Below are positions 7,239 through 19,450 of a DNA stretch of 64,000 nt, piece by piece (the stretch's first letter is position 1; each line of letters starts with the position of its first letter). Source of the stretch: Sphingomonas sp. J315. Lineage in GTDB: Bacteria; Pseudomonadota; Alphaproteobacteria; Sphingomonadales; Sphingomonadaceae. The stretch is from the NCBI RefSeq assembly GCF_024666595.1, contig NZ_CP088296.1, positions 1,798,001-1,862,000 of the forward strand. The letters run 5' to 3'. The notes under the pieces are model-generated. The model was not told the origin of the DNA. It saw only the letters and a list, made by a program, of their open reading frames with translations, and ran no database searches. Position numbers and translations under genes: made by a program.

Positions 7239-8381
7239 CTATCTGCCCTTTGCCAGCTTCTCTTCCTCGACGCTGAACGCCGACCGCCCCTTGCTTGTGG
7301 GCGGAGTTGCGGTGGCGAAGAAGGCCACGCCCTTCCCCGCCGCGCGGTCGATCCACAGCCCCGAGCGTAACCCATAGGCCTCTCCGGCATGGCCGATCCG
7401 CGTGCGGCCATCGCCGAACAGGTCGTCGTCGCATCCGGCCCGCGCAGTCGGCAATGTGGTAACTGCCAGCCCATACTGGCAGTAGAAGCCACCCGTCGTG
7501 TCACCATTGGCGCCGTCGAAGCGCCACGCTACGCGCTCCAGCTCGGCGATCGACTCCTTCCTGAGGAACCTGCCGTCATTGCGCAGCAGCATCGCCCCAA
7601 TCACCGCCAGGTCGCGCATCGACGCACGCAGCCCGCCCTGTGGCGAGAACAGCGCGCCATTTTCCCCCAGCCGGTATTCGCCAAGGTCGCAGCCATCTTT
7701 GGCGATCACCGCGCACTCGGGCCGCTTGCCCTTGAGGTCGTCGAGCGCGGTCTCCCCGCTCGCACGGTACAGTACGACATGCCGCGCAATCTTCGCGTCC
7801 GAACAAGTCGACCAGTTGAAACAGGCATCGAGCTTCAACGGCGTCAGGACCAACCGCTGCATCAGCCGGTCGAACCGCTCGCCACCGGCCTTCTCCATCA
7901 CGCTCGCGATCACCGGGAATGCAACGTTGGAATAGCGGAAATAGCTGCCCGGACCGTGCTGTGCGTCCCATAACGTCGGTCGCGCAATCACATCGGCAAG
8001 CCGGTCGCCGAGCGGCACGCGATACTCCTCCGGGTCGATCAGCCCCGAACGATGCGACAACAGATGGCGCAGGGTCACCGGCGCGTCGGGAAAGGCCGGG
8101 TTGCGCATCCGCCAGCCCAGCACTTCCGACACGTCGCGATCCAGGGCGAGCTGCTCCGCCTCGACCATCCGCATCACCCCGAGCGCGACCACCAGCTTGG
8201 AGATGCTGGCGATCCGCACCGGATCGTCGGCGGTGACGCGGCGTCCGGTGGTGCGATCCGACACACCGTTCGCCCGCGCCCCCGTCACGCCCTTCGCGTC
8301 AAAGGCGACCCGCACCTCGGCCGGGCCGGTGGTCGCGCAGCCCGCGAGCAGCAGCCCGGCGACCAGCACGACCGACCGCAT
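7239..8381 (-). CDS. Serine hydrolase, beta-lactamase/class C-type lipoprotein
   Basis: 380 residues. Lipoprotein signal LVAGLLLAGC at the N-terminus. The penicillin-binding/beta-lactamase fold is indicated by the nucleophile motif SISK (near residue 59), the segment LRHLLSHRSGLIDPEEYR, and YFRYSNVAFPVIASVMEKAGG, where the YSN triad sits. Near the C-terminus RIGHAGEAYGLRSGLWIDR replaces the KTG-region motif with an H-x-G form common in esterase/peptidase members. Likely an outer-membrane-anchored D-aminopeptidase or esterase; the substrate is unknown. Ends 5 bases before the DUF885 gene's end region, same strand. Confidence 0.87.
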   Translation of the reverse strand: MRSVVLVAGLLLAGCATTGPAEVRVAFDAKGVTGARANGVSDRTTGRRVTADDPVRIASISKLVVALGVMRMVEAEQLALDRDVSEVLGWRMRNPAFPDAPVTLRHLLSHRSGLIDPEEYRVPLGDRLADVIARPTLWDAQHGPGSYFRYSNVAFPVIASVMEKAGGERFDRLMQRLVLTPLKLDACFNWSTCSDAKIARHVVLYRASGETALDDLKGKRPECAVIAKDGCDLGEYRLGENGALFSPQGGLRASMRDLAVIGAMLLRNDGRFLRKESIAELERVAWRFDGANGDTTGGFYCQYGLAVTTLPTARAGCDDDLFGDGRTRIGHAGEAYGLRSGLWIDRAAGKGVAFFATATPPTSKGRSAFSVEEEKLAKGR

Positions 8382-8386
8382 CGCGC

Positions 8387-10213
8387 TCAGCCCTTCTTCG
8401 CGGCGATGTAGCGGTCGACTTCCTCGCTCAGCACGTTGAGCGGCACCGCGCCATTGGCCAGCACCACCTCATGGAAATCGCGGATGTCGAACTTCGCGCC
8501 CAGCGCGGCTTCCGCCTTCTTGCGCAATTCGGCGATCTTGAGCTGGCCGATCATGTAGCTCGTCGCCTGGCCCGGATTGTTGATGTAGCGATTGACCTCC
8601 CGCTCGATATCGGCGGGCGAGATCGACGAGTTCGCCTTGAAATAGTCGATCGCCTGTTCGCGGCTCCACTTCTTGGCGTGCAGCCCGGTATCGGTCACCA
8701 GCCGGATCGCCCGCCACATCTGGAGCGAGAGCATCCCGAATTCCGAATAGGGGTCGGCATATCCGCCCATCTCCTTGGCCAGCCGCTCGGTATAGAGGCC
8801 CCAACCCTCGCTATAGACGCTGTATCCGCCGAAACGGCGGAACTTGGGCAGCCCCTCCAGCTCCATCGCGCGCGCAATCTGGAAATGATGCCCCGGCGCG
8901 CCTTCATGCACCGCAATCCCCTCCAGCTGGATCTTCTGCACCTGATCCATATTGGCAAGGTTGGTATAGTAGATGCCGGGTCGAGATCCGTCGGGCGCGG
9001 GGCGGTTGTAGAAAGCGACCGACGCGGTCCCCTCACGCCATTTCTCGACCGCACGCACCTCCAGCTTCGCCTTGGGCAGGCGGTGGAACCAGCGCGGCGC
9101 TGCCTCCATCATTTTGGCGACCACGGCACGCGCTTCGGTCAGATAGGCTTCGCGACCGGCATCGGTGTTGGGGAATTTCAGCTTGGGATCGGTCCGGACG
9201 ACCTCGAAGAAGGATTCGAGACTACCGGTATAGCCGATCCGCGCCTTGACCGCTTCCATCTCCGCGCGGATCGCGGCGACCTGATCGAGACCGATCTGGT
9301 GGATCTGGTCGGCGGTCATGTCGGTCGTCGTATTCTGCGCCAGCCGGTTGGCATAGAAGGCCGCGCCATTGGGCAGACTCCACGCCCCGTCATTTCCTTT
9401 CGACTTGGGCTCGATCTCGTCGAGGACTGCGAACAGCGTGTCGAAGCCGCGCTTGAACGGGCCGGTCAGCGCCTTTTCCGCGTCCGCGATCAGCGCCGCC
9501 TTCTCGGCATCGGGGATTTCGAGCGCGGTCACCTTCTTGCGAAAATCAGCGAGCAATGTGCTGTCCTCGCCCGGCCCGAATGGCGCGCCGGTGATGACCT
9601 TGCGCGCGTCCTCGCGCGCAGGCTTGAATACCATCTTGGGGGGCACGATGCCCTTCTTCGCCTGATCGCGCATCGTCGTGGCGACCTCGCCCATCACCCG
9701 CTCGACCTCGGCGATCCGGGCAATGTAAGCGCGCGCATCCGCGACCGTCGCGATGCGGTGATTGTTGATCAGAAATACCGGGATCTGACCCGCCGGGCTG
9801 CCGTTGGTCGACACCGGAAAGCCATAGTCGCGGAACATGTATGACGCGCGCGACCGTTCGACTTGGGTCTCGAACAGGCGATAGCTCAGCCGCGCCTGCG
9901 GGCCGAGTTTCGCAGGATCGAACTGCGCGCGCATCTGTTTCAGCGTCGCCTCGGCCATCGCCATGCGTTTCTCGCCGCTGGCGCGGCTATAGTCGTCGAG
10001 CTTGTCGTAATTGGTCTTGAGGCCGAGCGCGGTTTGCGATTCGGGGCTCAGCGCGACATTGGCGTCGAACGCAGTGTCGAGAAACGCATTGAGCCGCGCA
10101 TCCTCGGCCCGGGTATCGGCGGCGGCGGGCGCGGCCTGCGGCGCGGCGTTCGAGACGAGCGCGGGGGCGGCGACGCCGGCGAGCAGCAATGGAAGGGCAA
10201 GGCGAAGCGTCAC
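8387..10213 (-). CDS. DUF885 family secreted protein, putative zinc peptidase
   Basis: 608 residues with an N-terminal signal peptide (LALPLLLAGVAAPALVSNAA). The family hallmark near residue 440, AVHEGAPGHHFQIARAMELE, has the HExxxxHH-like metal-binding arrangement. The preceding PAPDGSRPGIYYTNLANM and the later YSVYSEGWGLYTERLAKEMG are also typical of DUF885. The family is thought to be metallopeptidase-like, but substrates are not known. Probably periplasmic. Followed closely by the serine hydrolase gene, so the two may be co-transcribed. Confidence 0.9.
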   Translation of the reverse strand: MTLRLALPLLLAGVAAPALVSNAAPQAAPAAADTRAEDARLNAFLDTAFDANVALSPESQTALGLKTNYDKLDDYSRASGEKRMAMAEATLKQMRAQFDPAKLGPQARLSYRLFETQVERSRASYMFRDYGFPVSTNGSPAGQIPVFLINNHRIATVADARAYIARIAEVERVMGEVATTMRDQAKKGIVPPKMVFKPAREDARKVITGAPFGPGEDSTLLADFRKKVTALEIPDAEKAALIADAEKALTGPFKRGFDTLFAVLDEIEPKSKGNDGAWSLPNGAAFYANRLAQNTTTDMTADQIHQIGLDQVAAIRAEMEAVKARIGYTGSLESFFEVVRTDPKLKFPNTDAGREAYLTEARAVVAKMMEAAPRWFHRLPKAKLEVRAVEKWREGTASVAFYNRPAPDGSRPGIYYTNLANMDQVQKIQLEGIAVHEGAPGHHFQIARAMELEGLPKFRRFGGYSVYSEGWGLYTERLAKEMGGYADPYSEFGMLSLQMWRAIRLVTDTGLHAKKWSREQAIDYFKANSSISPADIEREVNRYINNPGQATSYMIGQLKIAELRKKAEAALGAKFDIRDFHEVVLANGAVPLNVLSEEVDRYIAAKKG

Positions 10214-10290
10214 GGGCGGTTTCCTGTGCGGGAGGAGCGAGATAGCCCACGCTACCGCCAGTTTCCGGGTCGAGCAAATGGCGCAGAAAC

Positions 10291-10320
10291 GAAAAAGGGC
10301 CCCGGTTTCCCGGAGCCCTC
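10291..10320 (-). terminator. Rho-independent terminator of pnp
   Basis: On the minus strand: GGGCTCCGG, GAAA tetraloop, CCGGGGCCC, then TTTTTC. A 9-bp stem with one G-U pair and a GNRA loop, starting about 25 bases after the pnp stop. Confidence 0.88.
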
Positions 10321-10344
10321 TTCGTTCTTGCGACCGTCAGGCGA

Positions 10345-12684
10345 TCAGTCGTCGCTGCCACCGGTCAGGAATGCCGGGAGGCCGATATTCTCGCCGCCCT
10401 CGTCCTTCGACTCCGAACGCTCGCTGCGCGGGCGGTCGTTGCGGTCGCCACGGTCGCGGCGCGGGCCACGGTCGCGGTCGCCACCACGGCCACCATCGCC
10501 GCGTCCGCCTTCGCGACGGCGATCGCCGCCACGGGCGCCTTCGCGATCACCACGCTCGCGCGGTTCACGGGCGGGACGGGTATCTTCCAGCTCGGCACCG
10601 GTTTCCTGATCGACGACACGCATCGACAGGCGAACCTTGCCGCGCTGGTCGATCTCGAGCACCTTGACCTTGACCTCCTGACCTTCGGACAGGACGTCGC
10701 TGACCTTCTCGACGCGCTCGTTCTTGATTTCCGACACGTGAACCAGGCCGTCCTTGCCGCCCATGAAATTCACGAACGCGCCGAAATCGACCAGGTTGAC
10801 GACCTTGCCGTTGTAGATCTTGCCGACCTCGGCCTCTTCGACGATGCCCTTAATCCAGTTCATCGCAGCTTCGATCTGGCTGACGTCGGACGAGCTGACC
10901 TTGATCACGCCCTCGTCGTCGATGTCGACCTTCGCGCCGGTGGTGGCGACGATCTCGCGGATCACCTTGCCGCCGGTGCCGATGACGTCGCGGATCTTCG
11001 ACTTGTCGATCTGCATCGTCTCGATGCGCGGCGCATGGGCCGACAGCTCGGTGCGGGTTTCGCCCAGCGCCTTGGCCATTTCGCCCAGGATGTGCGCGCG
11101 GCCTTCCTTGGCCTGCGCCAGTGCAACGCGCATGATCTCGTCGGTGATGCCGGCAACCTTGATGTCCATCTGCATCGTGGTGATGCCTTCGGACGTGCCG
11201 GCGACCTTGAAGTCCATGTCGCCCAGGTGATCCTCGTCACCAAGGATGTCGGACAGGATCGCGAAATCCTTACCTTCCAGGATCAGGCCCATGGCGATGC
11301 CCGACACCGGACGCTTGAGCGGAACGCCCGCGTCCATCATCGACAGCGAACCGCCGCACACCGTCGCCATCGACGACGAGCCGTTCGACTCGGTGATGTC
11401 CGACAGGACGCGGATCGTGTAGGGGAACTCGTCCTTGCTCGGCAGCACCGGGTGCAGCGCGCGCCATGCCAGCTTGCCATGACCGACTTCGCGACGGCCC
11501 GGCGCGCCGAAGCGGCCGACTTCGCCGACCGAATAGGGCGGGAAGTTATAGTGGAGCATGAAGTTCGAGTAGGACAGGCCGTCCAGCCCGTCGATCATCT
11601 GCTCGGCGTCCTTGGTGCCCAGCGTGGTGGTGCAGATCGACTGCGTCTCGCCACGCGTGAACAGCGCCGAACCATGCGCACGGGGCAGGAAGTGGACCGC
11701 CGCCTCGATCGGACGGATCTGGGTGGTCGAGCGACCGTCGATGCGGGTGCCGTCCTTGAGGATGGCGCCGCGGACGATTTCCGCCTCCAGCTTCTTGACC
11801 AGCTTCATCGCGGCCATCTGATCCTGCGGGGTGGCGTCGGAGAACGCCTCCTTCGCCTTGGCGCGTGCGGCGTTCAGCAGGTCCGAACGCTTGGACTTGT
11901 CGGTCACCTTATAGGCGGCGGCGATGTCCTTGCCGATCAGCTTCTTGAGCTTGTCCTTGGCGGCCGAGAGGTCGGCCTGCTCGGCCATTTCCCACGGATC
12001 CTTCGCGGCCTGCTCGGCCAGGTCGATGATCGCGTTGACGACCTGCTTGCACGCCTTGTGCGCGAACTGGACGGCGCCCAGCATGACCTCTTCCGACAGC
12101 TCCTTGGCTTCGGATTCGACCATCATCACGGCATTGCCGGTGGCGGCGACGACCAGGTCGAGATCGCCCTCTGCAACCTGCTCATTGGTCGGGTTCAGCA
12201 CGTAGTCGCCATCGACATAGCCGACGCGCGCCGCACCGATCGGGCCCATGAACGGCACACCCGAGATCGTCAGAGCAGCCGATGCCGCGACCATCGCCAG
12301 AATGTCCGGCTCATTCTCGCCGTCATAGGACAGCACCTGACAGATGACGTTGATTTCGTTGTAGAACCCTTCGGGGAACAACGGGCGGATCGGGCGGTCG
12401 ATCAGGCGGCTGGTCAGCGTTTCCTTTTCGGTCGCGCCGCGCTCACGCTTGAAGAAGCCACCCGGAATGCGGCCGGCGGCCGAGAATTTTTCCTGATAGT
12501 GCACGGTGAGCGGGAAGAAATCCTGCCCTTCCTTCACCGACTTGGCGGCGGTGACGGCGCACAGCACCACGGTTTCGCCGAGCGTCGCCATCACGGCGCC
12601 ATCGGCCTGACGGGCAACCTGCCCGGTTTCGAGTGTCAGGGTTTGTCCGCCCCACTCGATCGATACGGTTTTCTTGTCGAACAT
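10345..12684 (-). CDS. pnp: Polyribonucleotide nucleotidyltransferase (PNPase)
   Basis: 779 residues from the ATG at 12684 ([21 protein letters not shown]), preceded by AAAGGA. Two RNase PH domains ([16 protein letters not shown]..., then [20 protein letters not shown] and [19 protein letters not shown]), a KH domain ([20 protein letters not shown]) and an S1 domain ([20 protein letters not shown]) are in the standard order. 3'-5' phosphorolytic exonuclease of the RNA degradosome. Unusual is a roughly 70-residue Arg/Gly/Asp/Glu-rich tail, likely disordered, ending [12 protein letters not shown]; such a terminal hydrophobic motif could dock to RNase E. Last gene of the nusA-infB-rpsO series. 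Confidence 0.97.
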   Translation of the reverse strand: MFDKKTVSIEWGGQTLTLETGQVARQADGAVMATLGETVVLCAVTAAKSVKEGQDFFPLTVHYQEKFSAAGRIPGGFFKRERGATEKETLTSRLIDRPIRPLFPEGFYNEINVICQVLSYDGENEPDILAMVAASAALTISGVPFMGPIGAARVGYVDGDYVLNPTNEQVAEGDLDLVVAATGNAVMMVESEAKELSEEVMLGAVQFAHKACKQVVNAIIDLAEQAAKDPWEMAEQADLSAAKDKLKKLIGKDIAAAYKVTDKSKRSDLLNAARAKAKEAFSDATPQDQMAAMKLVKKLEAEIVRGAILKDGTRIDGRSTTQIRPIEAAVHFLPRAHGSALFTRGETQSICTTTLGTKDAEQMIDGLDGLSYSNFMLHYNFPPYSVGEVGRFGAPGRREVGHGKLAWRALHPVLPSKDEFPYTIRVLSDITESNGSSSMATVCGGSLSMMDAGVPLKRPVSGIAMGLILEGKDFAILSDILGDEDHLGDMDFKVAGTSEGITTMQMDIKVAGITDEIMRVALAQAKEGRAHILGEMAKALGETRTELSAHAPRIETMQIDKSKIRDVIGTGGKVIREIVATTGAKVDIDDEGVIKVSSSDVSQIEAAMNWIKGIVEEAEVGKIYNGKVVNLVDFGAFVNFMGGKDGLVHVSEIKNERVEKVSDVLSEGQEVKVKVLEIDQRGKVRLSMRVVDQETGAELEDTRPAREPRERGDREGARGGDRRREGGRGDGGRGGDRDRGPRRDRGDRNDRPRSERSESKDEGGENIGLPAFLTGGSDD

Positions 12685-12699
12685 GTATTTTCCTTTGGA

Positions 12700-12770
12700 C
12701 CGGACGCCCAATGCGTCCGGGGCCTGTGTGCAAGCTGTCCGGCTTGCGCGGTGCGGGGTGACGTCACCCC
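12700..12770 (-). promoter_or_regulatory. Structured pnp 5' leader, three consecutive stem-loops
   Basis: Between rpsO and pnp the transcript can form GGGGTGACGTCACCCC (12755-12770), GCAAGC-6-GCTTGC (12730-12747) and CCGGACGC-ATTGG-GCGTCCGG (12700-12720). Hairpins here resemble the RNase III-cleaved pnp leader that mediates PNPase autoregulation in other bacteria. The structures are visible; the mechanism is inferred. Confidence 0.6.
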
Positions 12771-12831
12771 TGTTGCGGGTTCATGGCCGAATTGCCGGTG
12801 ACCCTGGATTCGGGCGGATGCCCGAAATGGC

Positions 12832-12857
12832 AAAAAGGCGACCCGAAGGCCGCCTTT
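12832..12857 (-). terminator. Rho-independent terminator after rpsO
   Basis: On the minus strand: AAAGGCGGCC, TTCG loop, GGTCGCCTTTTT. A stable UUCG-capped hairpin with a T tract begins a few bases after the rpsO stop, so pnp probably has some independent transcription or depends on read-through. Confidence 0.85.
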
Positions 12858-12861
12858 CCGG

Positions 12862-13131
12862 TTACTTGCGAAGCCCGAGCTTCGCGATGAGGGCGGTGTA
12901 GCGATCCCCGTCCGTCTTGCGGAGATAGTCGAGGAGGCTGCGGCGCTTGTTGACCATCATCAGCAGGCCGCGGCGCGAATGGTTGTCCTTCGCATGGCCC
13001 TTGAAGTGGCTGGTCAGGTTGACGATGCGCTCGGTCAGGATCGCGATCTGGACTTCGGGGCTGCCGGTATCGCCTTCGGCGCGGCCATGTTCCTTGGTCA
13101 GTTCAGCCTTGCGCTCGGTCGTGATCGTCAT
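12862..13131 (-). CDS. rpsO: 30S ribosomal protein S15
   Basis: 89 residues, exact family length. Contains the S15 signature [19 protein letters not shown], followed by [20 protein letters not shown] and [10 protein letters not shown]. Primary 16S rRNA-binding protein of the 30S platform. Sits between truB and pnp, the conserved order in many proteobacteria, and has its own terminator. Confidence 0.99.
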   Translation of the reverse strand: MTITTERKAELTKEHGRAEGDTGSPEVQIAILTERIVNLTSHFKGHAKDNHSRRGLLMMVNKRRSLLDYLRKTDGDRYTALIAKLGLRK

Positions 13132-13152
13132 GTGTTTTCCTTCGACATCATT

Positions 13153-14049
13153 CTACAGGTTGAAGCCGCGCACGACGCGGACGCTTCTGTCCGAAACCTC
13201 GACCAGCGCGACCGGCGTTTCGCCGTCCAGCGCAAAGTGTTGGCCATCATTCGCGGCAATCCCGGTCAGAACTTTCCCCTGGCGGAGAGCCCCTGCCTGA
13301 CCGGGTTCGAGGAATAGAGCCGGGATGTCGTCCAGCCCCGCCCTCAGCGGCAGGAGGCAATGTTCAAGGGTGCGGCCCTTAGCGGATTCGGCCAGTTTGT
13401 CCAGCGATATCGCCGAATCGAGCGTGAATGGCCCGGCCTTTACGCGCCGGAGCATCGTGACATGGCCGACGCTGCCCAGCGCCAGTGCGATATCGCGGGC
13501 GAGGCTGCGGATATAGGTGCCCTTTGACACATGGGCAGTCAGTGTCGCCGAATCGGCATCGGTTTCGCCCAGCGTGAGCGCATGAATCGTCACCGCGCGG
13601 GTCGCCAGCGTCACCACCTCTCCCTTTCGCGCAAGGTCATAGGCGCGTTCGCCTTCGACCTTGAGCGCGGAATAAGCGGGCGGCACCTGATCGATCGGCC
13701 CGGTAAAGCGTGGCAGGACCGCCGCGATCTGTTCGCGAGTCGGGCGCACGTCCGATTCGGCGACGGCCTTGCCCTCCAGATCGAGCGTGTCGGTCTCCAC
13801 CCCGAACCGGATCGTGAAGTCGTACACCTTATCACTGTCGAGCATCCGCCCGGCAAGCTTGGTCGCCTCCCCCACCGCGATCGGCAGGACGCCGGTCGCC
13901 AGCGGGTCGAGCGTGCCGCCATGCCCAACCTTGGGCAGGTCGCGCAGCTTTGGCCCATAGCCGCTGTCGCGCAGGGCGCGCTTGACCGCGCTGACCCCCT
14001 GGGTCGAGCCGAGCCCCAGCGGCTTGTCGAGAATGATCCAGCCATGCAT
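13153..14049 (-). CDS. truB: tRNA pseudouridine(55) synthase TruB
   Basis: 298 residues. The N-terminus HGWIILDKPLGLGSTQGVSAVKR and the catalytic block GHGGTLDPLATGVLPIAVGEATKL contain the nucleophilic Asp of GTLDP. VPPAYSALKVEGERAYDLAR and the PUA-like C-terminal region are in place. Makes pseudouridine 55 in the T-loop of tRNAs. Located 21 bases upstream of rpsO on the same strand, within the translation cluster. Confidence 0.97.
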   Translation of the reverse strand: MHGWIILDKPLGLGSTQGVSAVKRALRDSGYGPKLRDLPKVGHGGTLDPLATGVLPIAVGEATKLAGRMLDSDKVYDFTIRFGVETDTLDLEGKAVAESDVRPTREQIAAVLPRFTGPIDQVPPAYSALKVEGERAYDLARKGEVVTLATRAVTIHALTLGETDADSATLTAHVSKGTYIRSLARDIALALGSVGHVTMLRRVKAGPFTLDSAISLDKLAESAKGRTLEHCLLPLRAGLDDIPALFLEPGQAGALRQGKVLTGIAANDGQHFALDGETPVALVEVSDRSVRVVRGFNL

Positions 14050-14061
14050 CGGGGTACGCGC

Positions 14062-14757
14062 CTAGACGGTGAGGTTCACGAGTCCCAGCACGAATCGTGT
14101 GATCGCATTGATCATTGGTGCGGCGATCCACTCCCCGACTCGCGCGTGCGGGTCGAGCAGCGGGATCGCCACCACCGTGGCGATCACGGCGAGCACGACC
14201 AGCCGTCCGGCGAGCCGCAGCCGCTGCCGCGCGGGGACAGGCAACAGCGCGCTCAATGCCCGGCCCATGTCGAATGGCGGGACCGGCAGCAGGTGAAAAC
14301 TCGTCATGCACGCATTCGCAAGGATGAAGTTGAACAGATTGCTCGTGACGAGCCAGCCCATGCCTCGCTCGGACATCGTTCCGTCCGAAGCTGCGACCAC
14401 CGCGCCCAGCGCCATCGCCGCAACCAGCGCCGCGGCAAAGCTCGCCACCGGACCAGCCAGCGCGCTGATCAGCCGCCGCCGCCGCGCCAGCGCATCCTCG
14501 CCCAGCGCGAACGGACGGTGACGCGGCCAGCCGAACACCGGTGCGCCGGACAGCGCCAGCGCGATCGGGACGATCACAGTCCCCACCGGATCGACCGCGC
14601 GCAAGAAACGGGGCAATCGGCTGGGCATTGGCTCGGGTGCATCGGCTTCGGCGGGCAACCAGCTCGCCACCAGCCGCTGCGCAGCATCATGGAGCAGTAC
14701 CGCCGCAATCGCGGGTAACGTCCACACGGCCAGCGAATCGACGATCGGCTGCATCAT
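14062..14757 (-). CDS. Site-2-protease-like membrane protein with degenerate metal motif
   Basis: About 231 residues from the double ATG at 14754-14757, preceded by a GGGGGG run. The layout matches small M50 site-2 proteases: a hydrophobic start, then ALLHDAAQRL-type sequence at the HExxH position, several transmembrane helices, and FHLLPVPPFDMGRALSALL in place of the usual NLLPxPPLDGG motif. HExxH has become HDAAQ, with both the catalytic Glu and the second His changed, and DG became DM, while the Asp ligand is kept. Probably a catalytically dead paralog. Lies between tdk and truB; role unknown. Confidence 0.75.
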   Translation of the reverse strand: MMQPIVDSLAVWTLPAIAAVLLHDAAQRLVASWLPAEADAPEPMPSRLPRFLRAVDPVGTVIVPIALALSGAPVFGWPRHRPFALGEDALARRRRLISALAGPVASFAAALVAAMALGAVVAASDGTMSERGMGWLVTSNLFNFILANACMTSFHLLPVPPFDMGRALSALLPVPARQRLRLAGRLVVLAVIATVVAIPLLDPHARVGEWIAAPMINAITRFVLGLVNLTV

Positions 14758-14845
14758 CCCCCCGTCACACACCGTGGCCGAAGGGCGCGCGCGTCTCCAC
14801 CTGATTCCTTGCGGGCGGCAGTCGCGTAACGGGACGTATTGAACC

Positions 14846-15430
14846 CTAATCCGCGGCTGCCAGCGCCTCGGTGAAATGCCGTCGACACAGCGCGACATAG
14901 CGGTCGTTGCCGCCAATCTCGGTCTGCGCGCCGTCGGCCACGGCGCGGCCCTCCGCATCGACGCGCAGGTTCATCGTCGCCTTGCGCCCGCAGCGGCACA
15001 CCGACTTGATCTCGACCAGCGCGTCGGACAGCGCGAGCAGCCGCGCCGATCCGGGGAACAGCGCGCCACGGAAATCGGTGCGCAATCCATAGGCGAGCAC
15101 CGGTATCCCCAGGACATCGGCTACCGCCGCCAGCTGATCCACCTGCGCCCCGCTCAGAAACTGCGCCTCATCGACCAGCACGCAATGCACCGGGCCGTGA
15201 TCCATCTCGCGCTCGACGTGGAGGCGCAGATCGGTGTCGGCGGCAAATCCTACCGCCTCGGTATCCAGGCCGATCCGCGACGCGATCCGCCCCGCGCCCG
15301 ATCGATCGTCGAGCGCCGCGGTGAACAGGAGGGTGCGCATGCCGCGCTCGCGATAGTTGAAATCGGCCTGCAACAGCGTGGTCGATTTACCCGCATTCAT
15401 GCTGGCATAGTAGAAATAGAGCTTGGCCAT
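14846..15430 (-). CDS. tdk: Thymidine kinase, type II
   Basis: 194 residues. P-loop [14 protein letters not shown] at the N-terminus, [20 protein letters not shown] as Walker B/lid region, and zinc-binding cysteines in CRCGRK and ALCRRHF. The substrate-binding segment ([14 protein letters not shown]) closes the protein. Phosphorylates thymidine in the pyrimidine salvage pathway, cytoplasmic. Inserted in the translation cluster upstream of the S2P-like gene and downstream of rbfA, all on the minus strand. Confidence 0.95.
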   Translation of the reverse strand: MAKLYFYYASMNAGKSTTLLQADFNYRERGMRTLLFTAALDDRSGAGRIASRIGLDTEAVGFAADTDLRLHVEREMDHGPVHCVLVDEAQFLSGAQVDQLAAVADVLGIPVLAYGLRTDFRGALFPGSARLLALSDALVEIKSVCRCGRKATMNLRVDAEGRAVADGAQTEIGGNDRYVALCRRHFTEALAAAD

Positions 15431-15464
15431 GGCGCGACCCTAGCGCGGCTCCAGCAAAACGCGA

Positions 15465-15872
15465 TCAGCTTTCCGCATCGCCTTCATCTCCCAGATCCCG
15501 CGCCACCTTGGGGTCGCGCAGCAGCTGGTCGATATGGCTGCCCTCGTCGAAGCTCTCGTCGGCCAGAAATTTGAGTTTCGCGGCGTATTTCATCTTCATC
15601 CGCCCGGCGACCTCGCGCTGGAGATAGGCGGTGTTGGTGCGCAGCGCCTTGATCACCGCTTCCTCGTCCTTGCCCAGCAGCGGCTTCACGAAGACGGTGG
15701 CGTGGCGCAGGTCGGGCGACATGCGCACTTCGGTCACGCTCACCACATGGCTGGTCAGCACATCGTCATGCACCTCCCCGCGCGCGAGGATGTCCGAGAG
15801 GATATGGCGCACCTGCTCGCCCACGCGCAGCAGGCGGACGGAGCGGGTCTCGGGCGTGTCGTTGTGCTTCAT
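15465..15872 (-). CDS. rbfA: Ribosome-binding factor A
   Basis: 135 residues. [41 protein letters not shown] and [35 protein letters not shown] give the RbfA KH-like domain with its conserved C-terminal part. Needed for late 30S maturation and cold adaptation. Follows infB in the usual nusA-infB-rbfA-truB order; a palindromic repeat fills the gap to infB. Confidence 0.96.
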   Translation of the reverse strand: MKHNDTPETRSVRLLRVGEQVRHILSDILARGEVHDDVLTSHVVSVTEVRMSPDLRHATVFVKPLLGKDEEAVIKALRTNTAYLQREVAGRMKMKYAAKLKFLADESFDEGSHIDQLLRDPKVARDLGDEGDAES

Positions 15873-15877
15873 GAACT

Positions 15878-15986
15878 CCCTCTCCCCTTCAGGGGAGAGG
15901 GCCGGGGAGAGGGGCAGTGCGAGACTGCCGCCGTCCGGCTAAGGGACAGGCCCCTCTCCCAACCCTCTCCCCTGAAGGGGAGAGGG
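15878..15986. repeat. Double-palindrome repeat element between infB and rbfA
   Basis: Two hairpins with the identical 10-bp stem CCCTCTCCCC/GGGGAGAGGG: loop TTCA at 15878-15901 and loop TGAA at 15963-15986. The loops are reverse complements, so the 109-bp element is also one long inverted repeat. It almost fills the 122-bp infB-rbfA gap. Stem sequence is identical to that of the element in hrpB (1257-1352). In transcripts it could affect read-through between infB and rbfA. Confidence 0.9.
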
Positions 15987-15994
15987 CAATTTGA

Positions 15995-18667
<2,673 letters not shown>

Positions 18668-18745
18668 GTTTCTGTTCCTGCTTTTCTTCGTCGTTCGTCG
18701 GATCGCCGCAAGGCCCGATGCGCCTTGCGAGTGGGTTTCGCAAGG

Positions 18746-19450
18746 CTATGGGGCCGGGTCGGGTCCGATAAAATGGAGCAGACGGTCGAGTGCATCGCGC
18801 ACCCGCCCCGCCGCTCTGGGGTCGGTCAGGCCAGCATGTACCACATTTTCGCGGCCAAGCGCCAAGGACAATATGGTGCGCGGAAACGGCAATGTGAACC
18901 CCGTGTCGCCCGAACCCTCGCGGTCGGAGCCGACCCGCAATGCCTGATCGAGCTTGCGCGACCCGTCCGCGCCCGCGTCGGACGCATGGAACAGCAGATG
19001 AAGCTTGCCCATGCGGCCCGCTTTCTCGATCCGCTCGCCGCCGATCACCACGTGACCAGCCTTGGCTTCCAGTCCCAGCCGATCGAGAAATGCGCGCTCG
19101 AGCTGCGCCACAATGCGCGCGCCGAGATCGTCGGGAATATTGAGGTCGCTCGTCTTGAACGCCCGCGCCAGAGCACCGCGCAGCTGCTTGCCGCTGGCGT
19201 CAAGCTCGGCGCGGGTCACGCCTATCCACGCACCGCGACCGGGTGCCTTGGCGCGGACATCGGGCAGCACATCGCCATCGGGCGACACGGCAAGCCGGAT
19301 CAGCCCGTCGCGAGGTTGCCCTTCGCGCGAGAGGATACAGGTGCGGATGGGACCCCCATCCGCACGCTGACCGTCCGTCAGTTCAGCCGGGCGCTCATTG
19401 CTCGGAGTCCGCAATTGCGTCCTCCTCGCCGGCCGAAGCCGGTTCTTCAT
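18746..19450 (-). CDS. YlxR-like RNA-binding protein (DUF448) with L7Ae-like C-terminal part
   Basis: Up to 234 residues. The YlxR domain begins near IRTCILSREGQPRDGLIRLA and includes APGRGAWIGVTRAELDAS. The second half (LERAFLDRLGLEAKAGHVVIGGERIEKAG... LGRENVVHAGLTDPRAAGRV) has the L7Ae/YlxQ fold pattern, a fusion seen in alphaproteobacteria. The ATG at 19450 overlaps nusA by 56 bases and lacks a clear ribosome site. A TTG at 19414, preceded by GAGGAGG at six-base spacing, is the better-supported start. Functions in RNA or ribosome binding; exact role not settled. Confidence 0.88.
   Translation of the reverse strand: MKNRLRPARRTQLRTPSNERPAELTDGQRADGGPIRTCILSREGQPRDGLIRLAVSPDGDVLPDVRAKAPGRGAWIGVTRAELDASGKQLRGALARAFKTSDLNIPDDLGARIVAQLERAFLDRLGLEAKAGHVVIGGERIEKAGRMGKLHLLFHASDAGADGSRKLDQALRVGSDREGSGDTGFTLPFPRTILSLALGRENVVHAGLTDPRAAGRVRDALDRLLHFIGPDPAP

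Noticed and set aside
10738..12801. A 687-codon open frame on the strand opposite pnp
   Set aside because: Antisense of a conserved gene in GC-rich DNA; composition is His/Arg/Asp-rich with no domain. A codon-bias shadow.
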